A stretch of DNA of 64,000 nucleotides from Dugong dugon (GCA_030035585.1 CM057469.1:18966501-19030500); one strand, 5' to 3'; numbered from the stretch's first letter, positions 22,165 to 34,549 are shown. Made by a program: numbers and translations. The notes: a model not told the origin generated them from the sequence alone.

Positions 22165-22925
22165 GTGTTTACTGTTGCTGTATAACAAATCACCCCAAAC
22201 TTGGCAGCTTTAAACAATAACAGTCATTTTATTTACTATCTCTTTTGGTTTCTGTAGGTCAGGATCTCAGGAAGATCTGCTGGGCAGTTCTGGATCAAGG
22301 TCTTTCATGCTGTTACTATCAGTTGGTGGCTGGAGCTAGGACAGTGGGGGATGGGGGCAGCTGGAGCCTGGTCAGGCATCTCTTCCCATCTCAGGACTTC
22401 TTTATGGGATCTCTCCAAAACCAAAACCTGTTGCCGTGGAGTAGATTCCTACTCACAGTGACCCTACAGGACAGAGTAGAACTGCCCCATAGGGTTTTCC
22501 AAGGCTGTAATCTTTATGGAAGCCAACTGCCGCATTTTTCTCTCGCAGAGCAGTTGGTAGGTTTGAACAGCTGACCTTTCAGTTAGCAGCCAAGCACTTT
22601 AACCACTGTACCGCCAGGGCTCTTTGTGATCTCTCCAGGTGAGCTAATTTTGGCTTTTTCACAGAATGGCGACCTCAAGACAGTTGGACTGCTAACACGG
22701 CAGCTCAGGGCTCCAAAGGTGAGTGCCCCAAGAGAACAAGATGTCACATAGTGTCATTTCTGCCATGCTCTATCAATCAAAGCAGTCACAAAGGCCCACC
22801 CAAGTTAGAAGGGAGGAAACATAGACCCCACCACTACATGGCGGAGTTTCAAGGTCTTGTTGTAAGAATAGCAAGTAGAATGGCAGATATCATTGTGGCC
22901 ATCTTTGTAAAATACCGTCTGCCTT
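22165..22925 (-). mobile_element. Mammal-wide LTR-like repeat, split by an AfroSINE
   Basis: The left piece has tgctgtataacaaatcacccc. The right piece has cacggcagctcagggctcca, agcagtcacaaaggcccacc and catagaccccaccactaca, an order shared with an old mammalian LTR repeat. An AfroSINE at 22,418-22,627 separates the pieces. The exact family is not resolved. Confidence 0.55.
22418..22627 (-). mobile_element. AfroSINE with perfect 10-bp duplication
   Basis: A minus-strand copy with gatctctcca at 22,408-22,417 and 22,628-22,637. It retains the long form with ggctgtaatctttatggaag. Confidence 0.92.
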
Positions 22926-23084
22926 AGGTAGGAAATTGCTGTGTTTTGTACTAAGCCTTGTAGTACTATTTGACTATTTAAACAATGTGTGTGCATTATT
23001 TTATAAAAATACAGACTAGATGTAGAGGATATTCTTTTTTTTTTCTAGGTATGAAAATATTTGATTAATCTTTTTGTCTGTTTT

Positions 23085-23620
23085 TTATTGTTCTTTAGGT
23101 GAAAGTTTACAGAGCAAATTAGTTTCTCATTAAACAATTAATACACAAATTGTTTTGTGACATCGGTTACCAAATCTTTGATGTGTCAACACTCTCCCCT
23201 TCTCCACCCCGGGTTTCTCATTTCCATTTGTCCAGTTTTCCCGTCCCTTCCAGCCTTCTCATCTTTGCTTTTCGGCTGGTGTGCCCATTTAGTCTCAGAT
23301 ACATGGTTGAACTACAAAGTACATCCCTCACATGTGTTACTGTTTGTTTTATACCAAACCAAAAAAACCAAACCCAGTGCCATGGAGTCAACTCGGACTC
23401 ACAGCGACCCTGAAGGATAGAGTAGAACTGCCCCATAGGGTTTCCAAGGAGCAGCTGGTGGATTCAAACTGCTAACCTTTTAGCAGTCAAACTTTTAACC
23501 ACTGTGCCACCAGGGCTTGGCCTGTCTAATCTTTGCCAAAAGGGTGAACTTCAGGAGTGACTTCAGTACTGAGTTAAAAGGGTGTTTGGGGGCCATACTC
23601 TCAGGGGAGGATATTCTTAT
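23085..23620 (-). mobile_element. L1 3' end, split by an AfroSINE
   Basis: It begins ttattgttctttaggtgaaa, the true L1 3' terminus of this family, and runs leftward-matched through the same 3' UTR as 217-1,400. Pieces are 23,085-23,352 and 23,519-23,620, the latter with gggggccatactctcagggg. Confidence 0.85.
23353..23518 (-). mobile_element. AfroSINE, short form
   Basis: Minus-strand copy inside the L1 3' UTR, from accaaaccaaaaaaacc to ccactgtgccaccagggctt. It is close to the consensus, so probably young. Confidence 0.9.
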
Positions 23621-24384
23621 TATCCTTTGGAAAATGTTCTCAGAGAAGTTAAGAGACATGCTTGAGATGTTGTGTGCCATCCAATAGATTCTGACTCATA
23701 GCATGATGCTTGCAATAGGTTTAGCATTTGAGCCAGATCTTTTGATCTTAGTTCAGAGCTCTTAACTTTACTGCTCACCAGATGACCAAGAAGAGTCTTG
23801 TCATTCATGTTAATGAGGATAACCTATCTCAATTACAATATTTAACAAGTGGGCTGGATCTCTAACCTCAGCATTCGGAGACTTCACTGTTAGGCTGAAT
23901 ATTAGCATTAAGTTGAAATGTAAATTATCAACTCTCAACTAATCAAGATCAAAGCAAAGACATTGATGCTATCTAACGTGATACTTCAGGTGCCTAATAA
24001 TTGAATGTGGTGGTACAGCCTGGAATTGTAGTCACAGTGTTCTTCAGGGTGATTCTGGTCCAGGCCCACTTAGAACACACATGCAACTGCCAAACTGAAA
24101 AAAACAAAGCAGAAAGCTTTTTAAGTAAGGCTCCACCTAGATCAGAAATGCTACCGTTGCCCATTTTCTAAGTATCTACCTGTACAAACCACCAACTTTC
24201 CCAGCAGAGAACACTGAACTCAGGCCTGTGATGGCTCAGGCATGACCTACCAGTCTCCAAATTCGTTCCCAATGCCAGCACGTTGCGTCATCACTCTACC
24301 ACTGACTTACTCCTTCAGAGGAGCTACCACAATTACTAGACCACAGCCAAGGACTAGGACATAGCTCCTTCTAATAATCTTTGG
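23621..24384. other. No gene recognised
   Basis: No open frame with a recognisable domain and no confident repeat. Confidence 0.4.
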
Positions 24385-24622
24385 GGCTCCTGGGCTTGTA
24401 AATTCGTTTGCCCCCATCTTTCATGGTGTCTCTCTCTGTGTGGTCTGTGTCTATTCTGCTCATTTTATAAGACACAACTCAGAAGTGATTAGGTTTAGGA
24501 CCCACCCTAAATTGTATGACCTCATTAACATAACAAAACCTCTATTTCCAAACAGGTCATATTTATAGGTACAGGGGTTAGGGCTTTCACATTTCTTTTT
24601 CAGTGGCACAATTCAATACATA
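24385..24622 (-). mobile_element. MaLR-like LTR fragment
   Basis: A partial LTR with ataagacacaactcagaagt, ggacccaccctaaattgtat and an end at caattcaatacataacac, parallel to the right half of the 27,000-27,501 copy. Confidence 0.6.
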
Positions 24623-24926
24623 ACACAAATATAACAGGTTGGACATAGTCTTCAAAAGAGTCTAAGTCAAAAAAGTCAGAAAGAAGGGGAATAAAACGGT
24701 TCTTACGGCAGTGCTAGGTAAGCCAAGTTGGTGATGGGGTAGCTGTGAGAAGTGAGGCAGTTATAGCCAAAGAACATGAGTACACAAGACTCCACAAAAA
24801 AAAAAAAAAAAAAAAAGATATGATTCTTCTAGGGACCAAATTAGGGCTGCAGTGTAGAGCCCTGCCTGGAGACCAGAAAATGGAAACCTAGTACCCAGAT
24901 TAGAGGAACCATAACAGGGGCTTTGA
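24623..24926. other. No gene recognised
   Basis: Contains an A run at 24,797-24,817. The left RTE target duplication is at its right end. Confidence 0.45.
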
Positions 24927-25591
24927 ATGTGAAGAAAATGAAAATCTTCATAACTGGTCCAATAAACAATATCAAGATAAATTGAAGTAGTCAAGGATTT
25001 TATTCTGCTTGGATCAACAATCGATGCCCATGGAAGCAGCAGTTTAAGAAATCAAATGACATATTGCATTGGGCAAATCTGCTGCAAAAGACCTTTTTAA
25101 AGATTTTAAAAGCAAAAATGTCATTTTGATGACTAAGGTGCATCTGACCTAGGTCATGGTATTTTCAATTGCCTCATATGCAAGTGAAAGCTGGACAGTG
25201 AAAAAGGAAGATAGAAGAATTGATGCATTTGAACTGTGGTGTTGGAGTAGAATATTGAAAATACCTTGGACTGCCAGAAGAAGGAGCAAATCAGTTCTTA
25301 GAAAAAATACATCCAGAATGTTCTTTAGAAGCACGGATCATCTTGTTTACTTTGGACACATCATCAGGAAAGACCGATCACTAGAAAAGAATATCATGTT
25401 TGGTAAAGTGGAGGGTCAACAAAAATGAAGGAAACCCTCAATGAGGTGGTTTGACACAATAGCTGTAACAATAGACTCACACATACCAATAATCATGACA
25501 ATGGCACAGGCCTGGGCAATGTTTCATTCTGCTATACATGATGTCACCATCAGTTGGAGGCAACTAGATGACAACTAACAGCAACTACAAA
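24927..25591 (+). mobile_element. RTE LINE, 3' end, with perfect duplication
   Basis: A 5'-truncated RTE with several indels. A 90-codon open frame at 25,156-25,428 keeps the block resembling FELWCWSRILKIPWTARR. aggggctttga occurs at 24,916-24,926 and 25,592-25,602, a perfect 11-bp target duplication. Confidence 0.9.
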
Positions 25592-25837
25592 AGGGGCTTT
25601 GAGGTGCACCTAGAAGCTGAGCATCAGGAGATATTATCCTCACTGTCCTGCAACAGTATGTAGTTTGTGATCTGAAATTTCCTATGCCTGTGGTGAAATT
25701 TAATTGTGTACCTGATCTGACTTTGTTGGCTAAACCACGGGGGACAAGCACGGTACCAGAGACTTTGCAGTGGCAAGGTCAAGACTGAAGATTTGGGTTT
25801 TCAGTGAGAAATGGCCTTCTTTCTCACCTATTGATGG

Positions 25838-26388
25838 TGTCTTAGGCTGGGTTCTCTAGAGAAGCAAAACTACTAAAGCATATAAATATATATGAAGAGA
25901 GATTTATATCAAGGAAATGGCTCATGTGGTTGAAGAGCTGGAACGTCCCCAGTCCTTGAGTCAAGATAGAAGTGTTTCCTGATTCATGAAACCACAGGGT
26001 CTGACAAACCCAAGATCAGCAGGTCAGAGAGTAGGGCTTTTGCTCACAGGCTGCAAAGATCAACGAATCCTAAGATTGGCAGGCAAGAGCACAGGTAAGC
26101 TGCTAACTCCAGTCCCAAGAACTGTGGGTCAGATGAATAGGAGCCAGTTGGAGGATCCAGAGTGAGCAAAAGCTCATGAACCTTGCCAGAATGTCCACTT
26201 ATATTTGATGCAGGCCACAAGCTCAAGGAAACTCTCTTTCAACTGATTGGCTACTCACAGCAGATCCCGTCACTGAGGTGATCACATTATATCAAATCTC
26301 ATCATGGAAGTGATCACAACGTCATACGACTGCCAAACCACTGAGAATCATAGCCCAGCCAAGCTGACCCATAACCGTAACCATTGCA
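25838..26388 (-). mobile_element. Solo LTR, family B
   Basis: A 551-bp unit, tgtcttaggctgggttctc to cgtaaccattgca, with 5-bp flanks gatgg (25,833-25,837) and ggtgg (26,389-26,393), one mismatch. Confidence 0.78.
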
Positions 26389-26999
26389 GGTGGTGACTGC
26401 AAAAAAGTACCTCAGATAATCAATGTAGATGTAAAAATTGTTGAGTTGGTGTATGTTCTGCTGTGTATATTTTCAACAACAAAAACAAGAATATAATATA
26501 TATATATATAAAATACTTAACACCAGATAGAAAATACGGGTGACACTGCTTGTTCCTTGTCTACTTATGTGATGTGATTAGTGCAATAAAGCTGACATTC
26601 TAGTGGGATAACTCTGCTAAAAAAAAAAAAAAACACCTCAGACTCCAGCAGGAGCAGGAGAGGGGCAATATCAAGCATATCTTTATCACTCACTTTTTTT
26701 TTAAACTATAGTAAAGTATATGTAATAAAACATTTGCCATTTCAATCATTTTTATGTGTACAATTCAGTGACATTAATTACATTCACCAATCATTCACAT
26801 CTTGATATTAGGTCTAGCAGGACCTCCAAACACATAGGTTGACACAAATTTTTAATAAGGCTTGTTAAAATAAAAGATGTAAATAAAGAATATACTGCCT
26901 GGTGAATCTATTTATTTTGCCAAAGCATGGAAAAGAGAAGTCTCTATGCCACCAATGACCTAGTTTTTTAAAAAAATCAAATATGTTATGATTGGAGAG
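26389..26999. other. Unassigned; old L1 3' end at 26,692-26,815
   Basis: The L1M-type end has aaagtatatgtaataaaaca and gtgtacaattcagtgacatt. An (AT)n tract lies at about 26,494-26,511 and an A run near 26,620. The rest is unassigned. Confidence 0.55.
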
Positions 27000-27501
27000 T
27001 GCCTTAGTTCCTAGGGCTGCCCTAACAGAAATATCACAAGTGGGTGGCTTTAAAGAACAGAAATTTATTTTCTCAAAATTTAGGAAGCTAGAAGTATGAA
27101 TTCAGGATGTAGCTCCAGGGGGAGGTCCTTCTTTGTCTATTTTGGCTTCTAGTAGCTGATGGTAATCCTTGGAATTAATGGACTTGTAGATTCATCTGCC
27201 TCTGCAGTCAGATGGCATCTGTCTTCCCTTTGTGTCTGTGTATGTGTCTCTGTGTCTATGCTGCTCTTAACATAACTCAGAAGTGATTAGTTTTAGGACC
27301 CATCCTACACTGGCATGACCTCAACTGATTGATTGTATTACATTAGATTACATTATGCAAGATGATTTCATTAATTTACATTATGGAAAGTGATTATGTT
27401 ACATTATATTAGATGTAAAGTAATTACATTACATTACATCCGCAGGTATAGGAGTTAGAATTCTAACACATATTTTGGGTGACACAATTTAATCCATAAC
27501 A
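27000..27501 (-). mobile_element. Solo LTR, family A, perfect 5-bp duplication
   Basis: From tgccttagttcctagggctg to aatttaatccataaca, flanked by gagag at 26,995-26,999 and 27,502-27,506. An internal stretch at 27,330-27,440 repeats attacatta-like units. Confidence 0.85.
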
Positions 27502-28093
27502 GAGAGCCATAATATAAGCCTTTGAGGACACATGAGAGGAAGCTTGCCGGCAAGGGCTTTTTCTTTGTGCCTTCTTTGGTTTCTAAGAAACAATTTTTTA
27601 ACATAAAAGAAAAAAAATCAAAAACCAACTATGATAAAGTGAGATGATAAAATAACTTTATAGACATAACATTCTGAGGGGCCAGAACAGGGAAAATCAC
27701 ACAGGGAATGCGTCCTCATAGATTTGAGATGGGTCATCTGAAGAGCTTAAGTATCACTCTAAAGACAGAATTTTATTCTGTAGGTAAGATGAGCCATCAA
27801 CAGCACCAAGAGGTAATCATAATGATAGTTTAGAAAGTTATCTCTGAAGGTCAGAGGGAAGGGGTGTGGGACAGGTATGGGACCCAGAAACAGGGAAAGC
27901 AGTTAAGAGATTTTTATTGTCCAAGAGAGATGAATCAGGCCTGAATGAGGGCAATGCCGTGAAAATTGGGAGATCATATAGTTTATTCCAGAGATACTCA
28001 AAGGTAGAAGTGGTAGGATTAGGTGACTTACTGAATGTGTGTGACTAGGAAGAAAGAATTGTCAAAGGTGAAGCCAAAGTTTCTGGCTAAGGT
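27502..28093. other. No gene; possible L2 remnant
   Basis: Short text such as ctaaagacagaattttattc and gaagagcttaagtatcactc suggests an L2 3' remnant. No gene is supported. Confidence 0.35.
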
Positions 28094-28173
28094 AAACCAG
28101 TTGCCGTAGAGTTGACTTGACCTCATGGTGGCCCCATGTGTGGTCTACCCCAGGATAGAACCGTGCTCCATAG
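28094..28173 (-). mobile_element. AfroSINE fragment
   Basis: Tail part only (accagttgccgtagagttga to gtgctccatag), ending exactly where the LTR-like repeat starts. Confidence 0.7.
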
Positions 28174-28702
28174 TGTATTAGTTTTCTATTGCTGCTGTAA
28201 CAAATTATCACAAATCTAGTTGTTTAAATAATGTAAAATAAATTTATTATCTTACTGTTCTGGAGGTCAGAATCTGACATGGGACTCAGTAGGCAAAAGT
28301 CAGTCTTGGCAGGACTGTGCTCCTTTCTGGAGGCTCTAGGGGAGAATTTGTTTCCCCGCCTTTTCCAGCTACCATAGGCTGCCTGCATTCTTTGGCTTAT
28401 GGCCCCATTTCTCCATCGTCAAAGCCAGCAATGGCAGATCGAGTCATTCTCACTTTGCGTTTCTGACCCTTCTTCAATTATCACCTATCTTTCTCTGATC
28501 ACAGCCAGGAAAGGCTCTCTGCTTTTAACGACTCGTGATTAAAGTGACCCCTCCTGCATTATCCAGGATAATCTCCCCATTTTAAAGTCTGTAACCTAAT
28601 CACATCCGCAAAGTCTCTTTTGCTGTGTAAGGCAACATATTCATAGGTTCTAGGGGGCTTAGGATATGGAGATCTTAGGAAGACGTTATTCTGCCTATCG
28701 CA
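28174..28702 (-). mobile_element. MaLR-like LTR, diverged
   Basis: It begins tgtattagttttctattgct and contains tctggaggtcagaatctgac and ggctctaggggagaatttgt, as in old mammalian MLT1-type LTRs. It is more diverged than family A. Confidence 0.65.
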
Positions 28703-29225
28703 GGTATCAAAGAGCAGAGTTTTCCAACTTGATCCATTAGTAGGTTGTGAAATCATTTTAATAGGGCACCACCAGTATATTTTTTAAAGGGAATAAAATA
28801 TATTGTGCAAAGTAAGAGTATTAAAACTTTGTGAAACTTTGATTTAGCTTTGTGTGTGTCTGTGTTTACACTGGATTGTGATATAAGATGGATTTATTAC
28901 TGCAGATCATGTGCAAAAATGTTTAAAAGCCACTGATGACGGGAGGATGATGAGAGTGTTAAGCAAAATAGAACATAATGATGATAGCGAACATTTACTG
29001 AGACCCTGCTATGAGCCACACCTGTTCTAAGTGCTTTACATGCATTAACCTATGTAATCTTCCCAACAACCCAATAAGGTAGATGCTATCATTATCTTCA
29101 TTTTGTGAATAAGGAAACTGGCAGAGATAGAGTGTCTTGCCTAATGACACATAGCTAGAAGACGGTATAGCTGGGATTCAAACCCAGACAGTCCAGCTCT
29201 TAGCTCCCAAGCCTGTAAACTTAAC
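28703..29225 (+). mobile_element. MIR at 28,985-29,225; flank unassigned
   Basis: MIR landmarks in order: acatttactgagaccctgct, aatcttcccaacaacccaat, aggaaactggcagagataga and gctgggattcaaacccagac. The preceding 280 bases are unassigned. Confidence 0.75.
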
Positions 29226-29849
29226 ACCACTCTGCAGAGTCTAGGAGTGCCCAGAGTCTCAGGAGGAAGGCAATCCTACCTCTCTGGTTCATCAGGCTAC
29301 CCTGAGAATGTGTGCTCATGCATAGTATCCTATTTAAAATAGGAAATACCAATAGCTGCAGAGCAGAAAATGAACTTCTTACATAACTCCAGGTGTGAGT
29401 GTGTATTGGGGGAAGAAAGGGAAGATTCTTCCAATATAAAGTCTACAGTGAGTGTCCCTCTATTGGCTGACAGCCAGAACTTCAACCTGGGAGCCCCAGC
29501 GTAAATGCATCATTCACCTTAGAGACTAATATGTATGAAATTAATATTGTTCCCTGAAGTTTCTTAGCAATAAAGGACTCACCAATAGGTAAATGTTCTT
29601 AGAGGAGAGACATGCAATATGCCAAATATTATAAATGCATATATACAAACTATATTTTATTGTAATGGAAGTTATTGGGCTTATTATCATAATAATTAAA
29701 TAATAATTAAGTGATTAGCCACCATTCTCTTTGCTATATAAATAAAACGAAGAGAGCTGATCCTTCCCCTTGGAGAAGGGAAAGAAATAAAAAATATAAA
29801 ATGCTCATCTTTCTTTCTGATCAACTTTCTCTAAATTTTATTAACTTAC
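29226..29849. other. No gene recognised
   Basis: AT-rich with several attaat/aataat runs at 29,690-29,710. Nothing else is supported. Confidence 0.45.
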
Positions 29850-30040
29850 TCTAGGGTTTTCATTGCCTTTTTTTGGAAATAGATCATCAGGCCTTTCTTC
29901 ATAGTCATCTTAGTCTGGAAGCTCTGCTGAAACCCGTTAAGCATCATAGCAACACACAAGGCTCTACTGACAGACGAGTGGTGGTCAGGAATTGAACCCA
30001 GGTCTCTGTCATGGAGAATTCTATCATTAGCCATCACTGC
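29850..30040 (-). mobile_element. Gly-tRNA-headed SINE with RTE-like body
   Basis: On the reverse strand it begins with a tRNA-Gly-like head (gctaatgatagaattctcc, agacctgggttcaattcc). It continues as gggtttcagcagagcttcca, the same module found in the 5' region of the RTE at 41,230-41,400. It is the same family as 38,967-39,245. Confidence 0.8.
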
Positions 30041-30137
30041 CCCGACCAAAACACTTATCAGTTGCCATCAAGTGGATTCTGACTCACGGCAACCCCATGA
30101 GTGTCACAGTAGAATTCTGCTCCATAGAGTTTTCTAT
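30041..30137 (-). mobile_element. AfroSINE tail fragment
   Basis: Tail and part of the body only (cttatcagttgccatcaagt to ctccatagagttttct), directly abutting the SINE at 29,850 and the L1 at 30,138. Confidence 0.75.
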
Positions 30138-31640
30138 TTTTTCTTTAAATATTATTTTATTGTTGTTGAGAATATACATAGCAAAATATACACCAATTCA
30201 ACAGTTTTTTCATGTACCATTTAGTGACATTGATTACATTCTTCAAGTTGGGCAACCATTCTCACCCTCCTTATCTGAGTTGTTCCTCCCTCATTAACAT
30301 AAGCTCACTTCCCCCTAAGGTTCCTATCTAATCTTCCAAGTTGCTGTTGTCAATTTGATCCCATATAGATTAAAAAAACCCATTGCTGTCCAGTTGATTC
30401 CGACTTATAGTGACCCTATAGGACAGAGTAGAACTGCTCCATAGGGTTTCCAAGGAGCAGCTGGTAGATTTGAACCGCTGACCTTTCGGTTAGCAGTCAA
30501 ATGTTTAAGCACTGTGCCACCAGGGCTCCGTTCCATACAGCTTGTTCTTAAAATAGCATAATGCTCAAGGCAGACCTTTTTTACTAGTTAAGCTAAACTG
30601 TTGTTGGGTTTTAAGAAGACGTCAGGGGATATTTTTGGTTCAAGTTTCAAAGATTACCTCAGGGCAATAGTTTCAGGGGTTCATCCATCCACCGTCCATG
30701 GCTCCAGAAAGTCTAGACTCTACCAGAATATGAAATTCTGTTTTGCATGTTCCCCCTTTTGATCAGGATTCCTCTATGGAATCTTTGACCAAAATGCTCA
30801 GTAACATAGCTGGGCACCATCCAGTTCTTCCGGTCTCATGGCAAAGGAGGCAGTTGTTCATAGAGGCAATTAATCACACGTTCCATATCCTCCTCCTATT
30901 CCTAACTCCTTTTTCCTTTGTTGTTCCAGGTGAATAGAGACTAATTGTTGTGCCTTGGATGGCTGCTTGCAAGCTTTTAAGACCCCAGGCACTACGCAAC
31001 GAACTAGGAGGTAGAATGGAAGCACTAAATAAATTATTAGGCCAATTAATTGAGATGTCCCATGAAACAGTGACCCTAAATCTCCAAACCAAGGTACTAA
31101 ATCCCATAAGGTGTTTGGTTGTATATAAGCAGCCTCAGCAGCTACTCTTTTTTTTTTTTTTTTGTCAGTATTGTAAATATCTCTATCACACATCGTTTGC
31201 CAATTCAACTTTTTACAAGTATATAACTTATTGACAGCAATTACAATAATTGGCTGTGCAACCCTACCCTTGATGCAATTTTTCCATCACCATTAACCCC
31301 CCTCCTCCCCGTCTCTTCACCCTTGGTAACCACTGATAAACTTTGATCGCTATACATTTGCCTTTTCTTGTCTTTTTATATGAGTAAAGTCATGCAATAT
31401 TTGTCCTTTTGTGATTGGCTTATTTCGTTCAGCATAATTTCTTCAAGCTCCATCCATACTGCGGTATGTATTAAGACTTCATTTTTCCTACTGTCTAAGT
31501 GGTATTCCATTGTATGTATGCACCACATTTTGTTTATCCATTCGTCTGTTGATGGACATTTGTTTCCACCTTTTGGCTATTATGAATAGTGCTGCAATGA
31601 ACATTGGTGTACAAGTCTCTTTTAGAGTCTCTTCTTTCAT
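30138..31640 (-). mobile_element. Composite L1 3' region, split by an AfroSINE
   Basis: An older L1 3' end (attgttgttgagaatatacatag) leads, after the SINE at 30,371-30,529, into a 3' UTR with agcttttaagaccccaggca. A T run at 31,145-31,163 starts a second L1 3' end that reaches the tail of ORF2, with ccattgtatgtatgcaccac and ggctattatgaatagtgctg. Two L1s are probably stacked. Confidence 0.75.
30371..30529 (-). mobile_element. AfroSINE, short form
   Basis: Near-consensus minus copy, aaaaaacccattgctgtcca to gtgccaccagggctccg, with imperfect flanking repeats ccatatagatt and ccatacagctt. Confidence 0.88.
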
Positions 31641-32660
31641 CCATAGGGTTTTCTATGGCTTTTTTTTTGTGGGGGGAAGTAGATATCCAGGTCTTACTTC
31701 TACATTGCAAGTGGAGTTCATTAACTGTTGGTGCTAACTAGGACTCCACAAAAACACTTAGGAAGCTTTATTTCTTGATTCATAAAATGAGGTAATAATA
31801 ACTACCTCATAGTTGTGAGAATTTGGTGAGGTGATGGACATGAAAATTGGTTTGATAACTATGGAGTACTAAGATGTGAATTGACTATATTTGTAATTTT
31901 ATTTATCGAGCATTGATACAATATTTAAAATGAGAGGTTAGAAAACTTGCTTAAGGTCACAGACCTAGTAAGTAAAGGAAAAATGAGTCTACCTCTAGCG
32001 ATCTGGCTCCAGTGTCTGTGTCCTTAACCACTGCACTACGTATATTGCATCTATTAGGAACATTAGGATAAGAACTCTGCCTAGATGTCAAAGGCATCAG
32101 GCATATGGAAGCTAAATGAGATCTTCAGCTTCTCGTCTAAGTATTTTCACCTCTCCACTTCTTTCCATTTTGTCTATCATTAAAAGCCAAGGTTTATGGA
32201 AGACTGTCCTCCTGGTAGAAACACCATCCAACATTAGGCCTTGAAAGTAGGGGATATTCTTTGTCCCTGATTAGCCTCATAAACCTTTATGTTCCTTTCT
32301 CTTTATAATGCCTCCCAAAATTTTATTGTACAGTATTCTTTTTATCTGCTTCCTTACTTTATAAAGACTGAAATTTATTCAGCAGAAAATAAAAAAGAAA
32401 CCAGAAACATACTACCGTTCAAATTGTAGGTAGTGGAGAAATGGTCTGTGATTCTTTTTTAAAATAAGATGTGTAATATTTGCTGTCCAGAAGGCTTTGT
32501 GACAGTTGGACTCTCAGGATTCTTGGGCGTCTAGTCTGATCTATCTCTGCTAAACTGGCCTTATCCCCAGTAATGCGCCTTCCACCTCAGAGTCCAGTGT
32601 GACTCTTCAGGGACTTGGACTTTGTTGAGTGGAAAGGTGTAAAGTCGCAAAGTTTGCTTA
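31641..32660. other. SINE-like scrap and MIR remnant; no gene
   Basis: 31,640-31,745 has a degraded AfroSINE-like pattern (atagggttttctatggct, ctaggactccac). MIR-like text is near 31,930-32,040 (cttgcttaaggtcacagacc, ccttaaccactgcactacg). The rest is unassigned. Confidence 0.45.
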
Positions 32661-32860
32661 AAACCAGCTGCTATCGAGTTGACTCCAACTCATGGTGACC
32701 CCATGTATGTCAGGGTAGGACTGTGCTCCATAGGGTTTTCAGTGGCTGATTTTTCAGAAAGAAAGATCACGAGGTCTTTCTTTTGAGGCATGCCTGGGTG
32801 GACTTTAACCACCAACCTTTCAGTTAGCAGCCAATACTGTTTGCACCACCCAGGGACTCC
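32661..32860 (-). mobile_element. AfroSINE with perfect 12-bp duplication
   Basis: An older head-type copy ending accacccagggactcc. aaagtttgctta lies on both sides (32,649-32,660 and 32,861-32,872). Confidence 0.93.
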
Positions 32861-33136
32861 AAAGTTTGCTTAGAGATGTGAAAATGAGAGTTAGAAATGA
32901 ACAGTTGAAAACAGTTGGTGAGACGAGGATAAAGAAATTGAGGAAGTTGTGTTGATTCTAGCAACAGAAAGTCAGGAAGGGATGACTGTTAACATGAAGG
33001 AAAGGGAAAAGAGAAGAAAGGGTAAGAGTAAAAGAGACTATATAATACATGCGATATTGTATGTGGAAGCATTTTGTAATAAAGAAAGCCCCAAACAAAC
33101 ACTGCATTATTGTTAGTGACCTATTTTCTATTTAAA
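32861..33136. other. No gene recognised
   Basis: Purine-rich unassigned sequence. Confidence 0.45.
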
Positions 33137-33552
33137 CCAAAAACCAAAAAACAACAACCCTGTTGCGGATGAGTCAATTCCAAAGCATAGCGACACTGTA
33201 TGACAAAGTAGAACTGTCCCATAGGGTTTGCGAGGCTGTGAATCTTTACAGAAGCAGACTGCCACATGTTCCTCCCACGGAGCGGCTGGTGGGTTCGAAT
33301 CACCAACTCCTCTGGTTAGCAATCAAGCAATTAACCACTGTACCACCAGGGCTCCTTATCTTCCATTTCCAAAAAAAACCTACTGCAGTCCAGTGGATTC
33401 TGACTCATAGCGCCCATAGGGTTTTCAAGGCTACAAATCTTTATGGAAGCAGACTGGCACATTTTCCTCCTGTAGTTCCACTGGTGGCTTCCAACTGCTG
33501 AACTTTCGGTTAGCAGTTAAGCACTTCAACCACTGTGCCACCAGGGCTCCTT
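33137..33552 (-). mobile_element. Two AfroSINEs in tandem at one target
   Basis: Minus copies at 33,137-33,355 and 33,371-33,552. A cttattttccattt-like word occurs three times: before the first (about 33,120, ctattttctattt), between them (about 33,356, cttatcttccattt) and after the second (about 33,551, cttattttccattt). Both copies are the long form and differ from each other, so this looks like two insertions and not a duplication. Confidence 0.9.
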
Positions 33553-33741
33553 ATTTTCCATTTAGCAAACATTAATTGAGCACATATTACATGCTAGCTG
33601 CTTGGGATGAGACATAAGTAAGACCTGTCTATCTAGTTAAAACTTTTTAGTTTTTGCATACAAAGGATAATTGGATTTTGAGTGTATTTTATAGGCTATT
33701 AAATAAGTTCAACAACGTGCCTTTATGTCTTGCCATAGTAA
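33553..33741. other. L2-like remnant
   Basis: agcaaacattaattgagcac followed by atattacatgctagctgctt is typical of an L2/MIR 3' region. It ends in the left RTE duplication. Confidence 0.5.
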
Positions 33742-34402
33742 AAATCCTCACAACTGGACCAATAAGCAACATTATGATAAATGGAGAAAAGATTGAAGTT
33801 GTTAAAAATTTCATTTTACTTGGATCCACAATCAACACCCATGGAAGCAGCAGTCAAGAAATCAAAAGATGCATTGCACTGGGCAAATCTGCTGCATAAA
33901 ACCTCTTTAGGGTATTGAAAAGCAAAGATGTCACATTGAAGACTAAGGTGCGCCTGACCCAAGCCGTAGCATTTTCAGTTGTATCACAGGCATGTGAAAG
34001 CTGGACAATGAATAAGGAAGGGGAAAGAAGAACTAATGCCTTTGAACTGTGGTGTTGGCGAAGAATATTGAATATACCATGGACTGCCAAAAGAACAATC
34101 AAATCTGTCTTGGAAGAAGTACAACTAGAATGCTCCTTAGAAGCAAGGGTGGCGAGACTACATCTTACATACTTTGGACATGTTGCCAGGAGGGATCGGT
34201 CCCTGGAGAAGGACATCATGCTTGGTAAAGTAGAGGGTCAGTGAAAAACGGGAAGACCCTCGACGAGATGGATTGACACAGTAGCTGCAACAATGGGCTC
34301 AAGCATAGCAAAGATTATGAGCATGGCACAGGACTGGGCGGTGTTTCATTCTGTGGTACATGGTGTCGCTATGAGAGCCGACTTGACGGCACCTAACAAC
34401 AA
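33742..34402 (+). mobile_element. RTE LINE, 3' end
   Basis: A 5'-truncated RTE close to the consensus. Two long open frames (33,654-33,899 and 33,915-34,244) are separated by a stop at 33,897-33,899. Together they cover the FILLGSTINTHGSSSQEIKR and LHLTYFGHVARRDRSLEKD blocks. catagtaa at 33,734-33,741 and 34,403-34,410 is the target duplication. Confidence 0.92.
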
Positions 34403-34549
34403 CATAGTAAGTAGTCTATGAATATTTATTGAATTGAAATATCAGAGTTGGCTAGGACTTGGTTCATAATACTTAATACATATCTATACATTCACTCCTC
34501 AAATTTTATATATTCCTTCATTCAACAAACATGTATTGAGTGCCTATGC
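34403..34549. other. L2-like target sequence
   Basis: ccttcattcaacaaacatgt and attgagtgcctatgc is L2-type text just before the nested SINEs. Confidence 0.45.
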
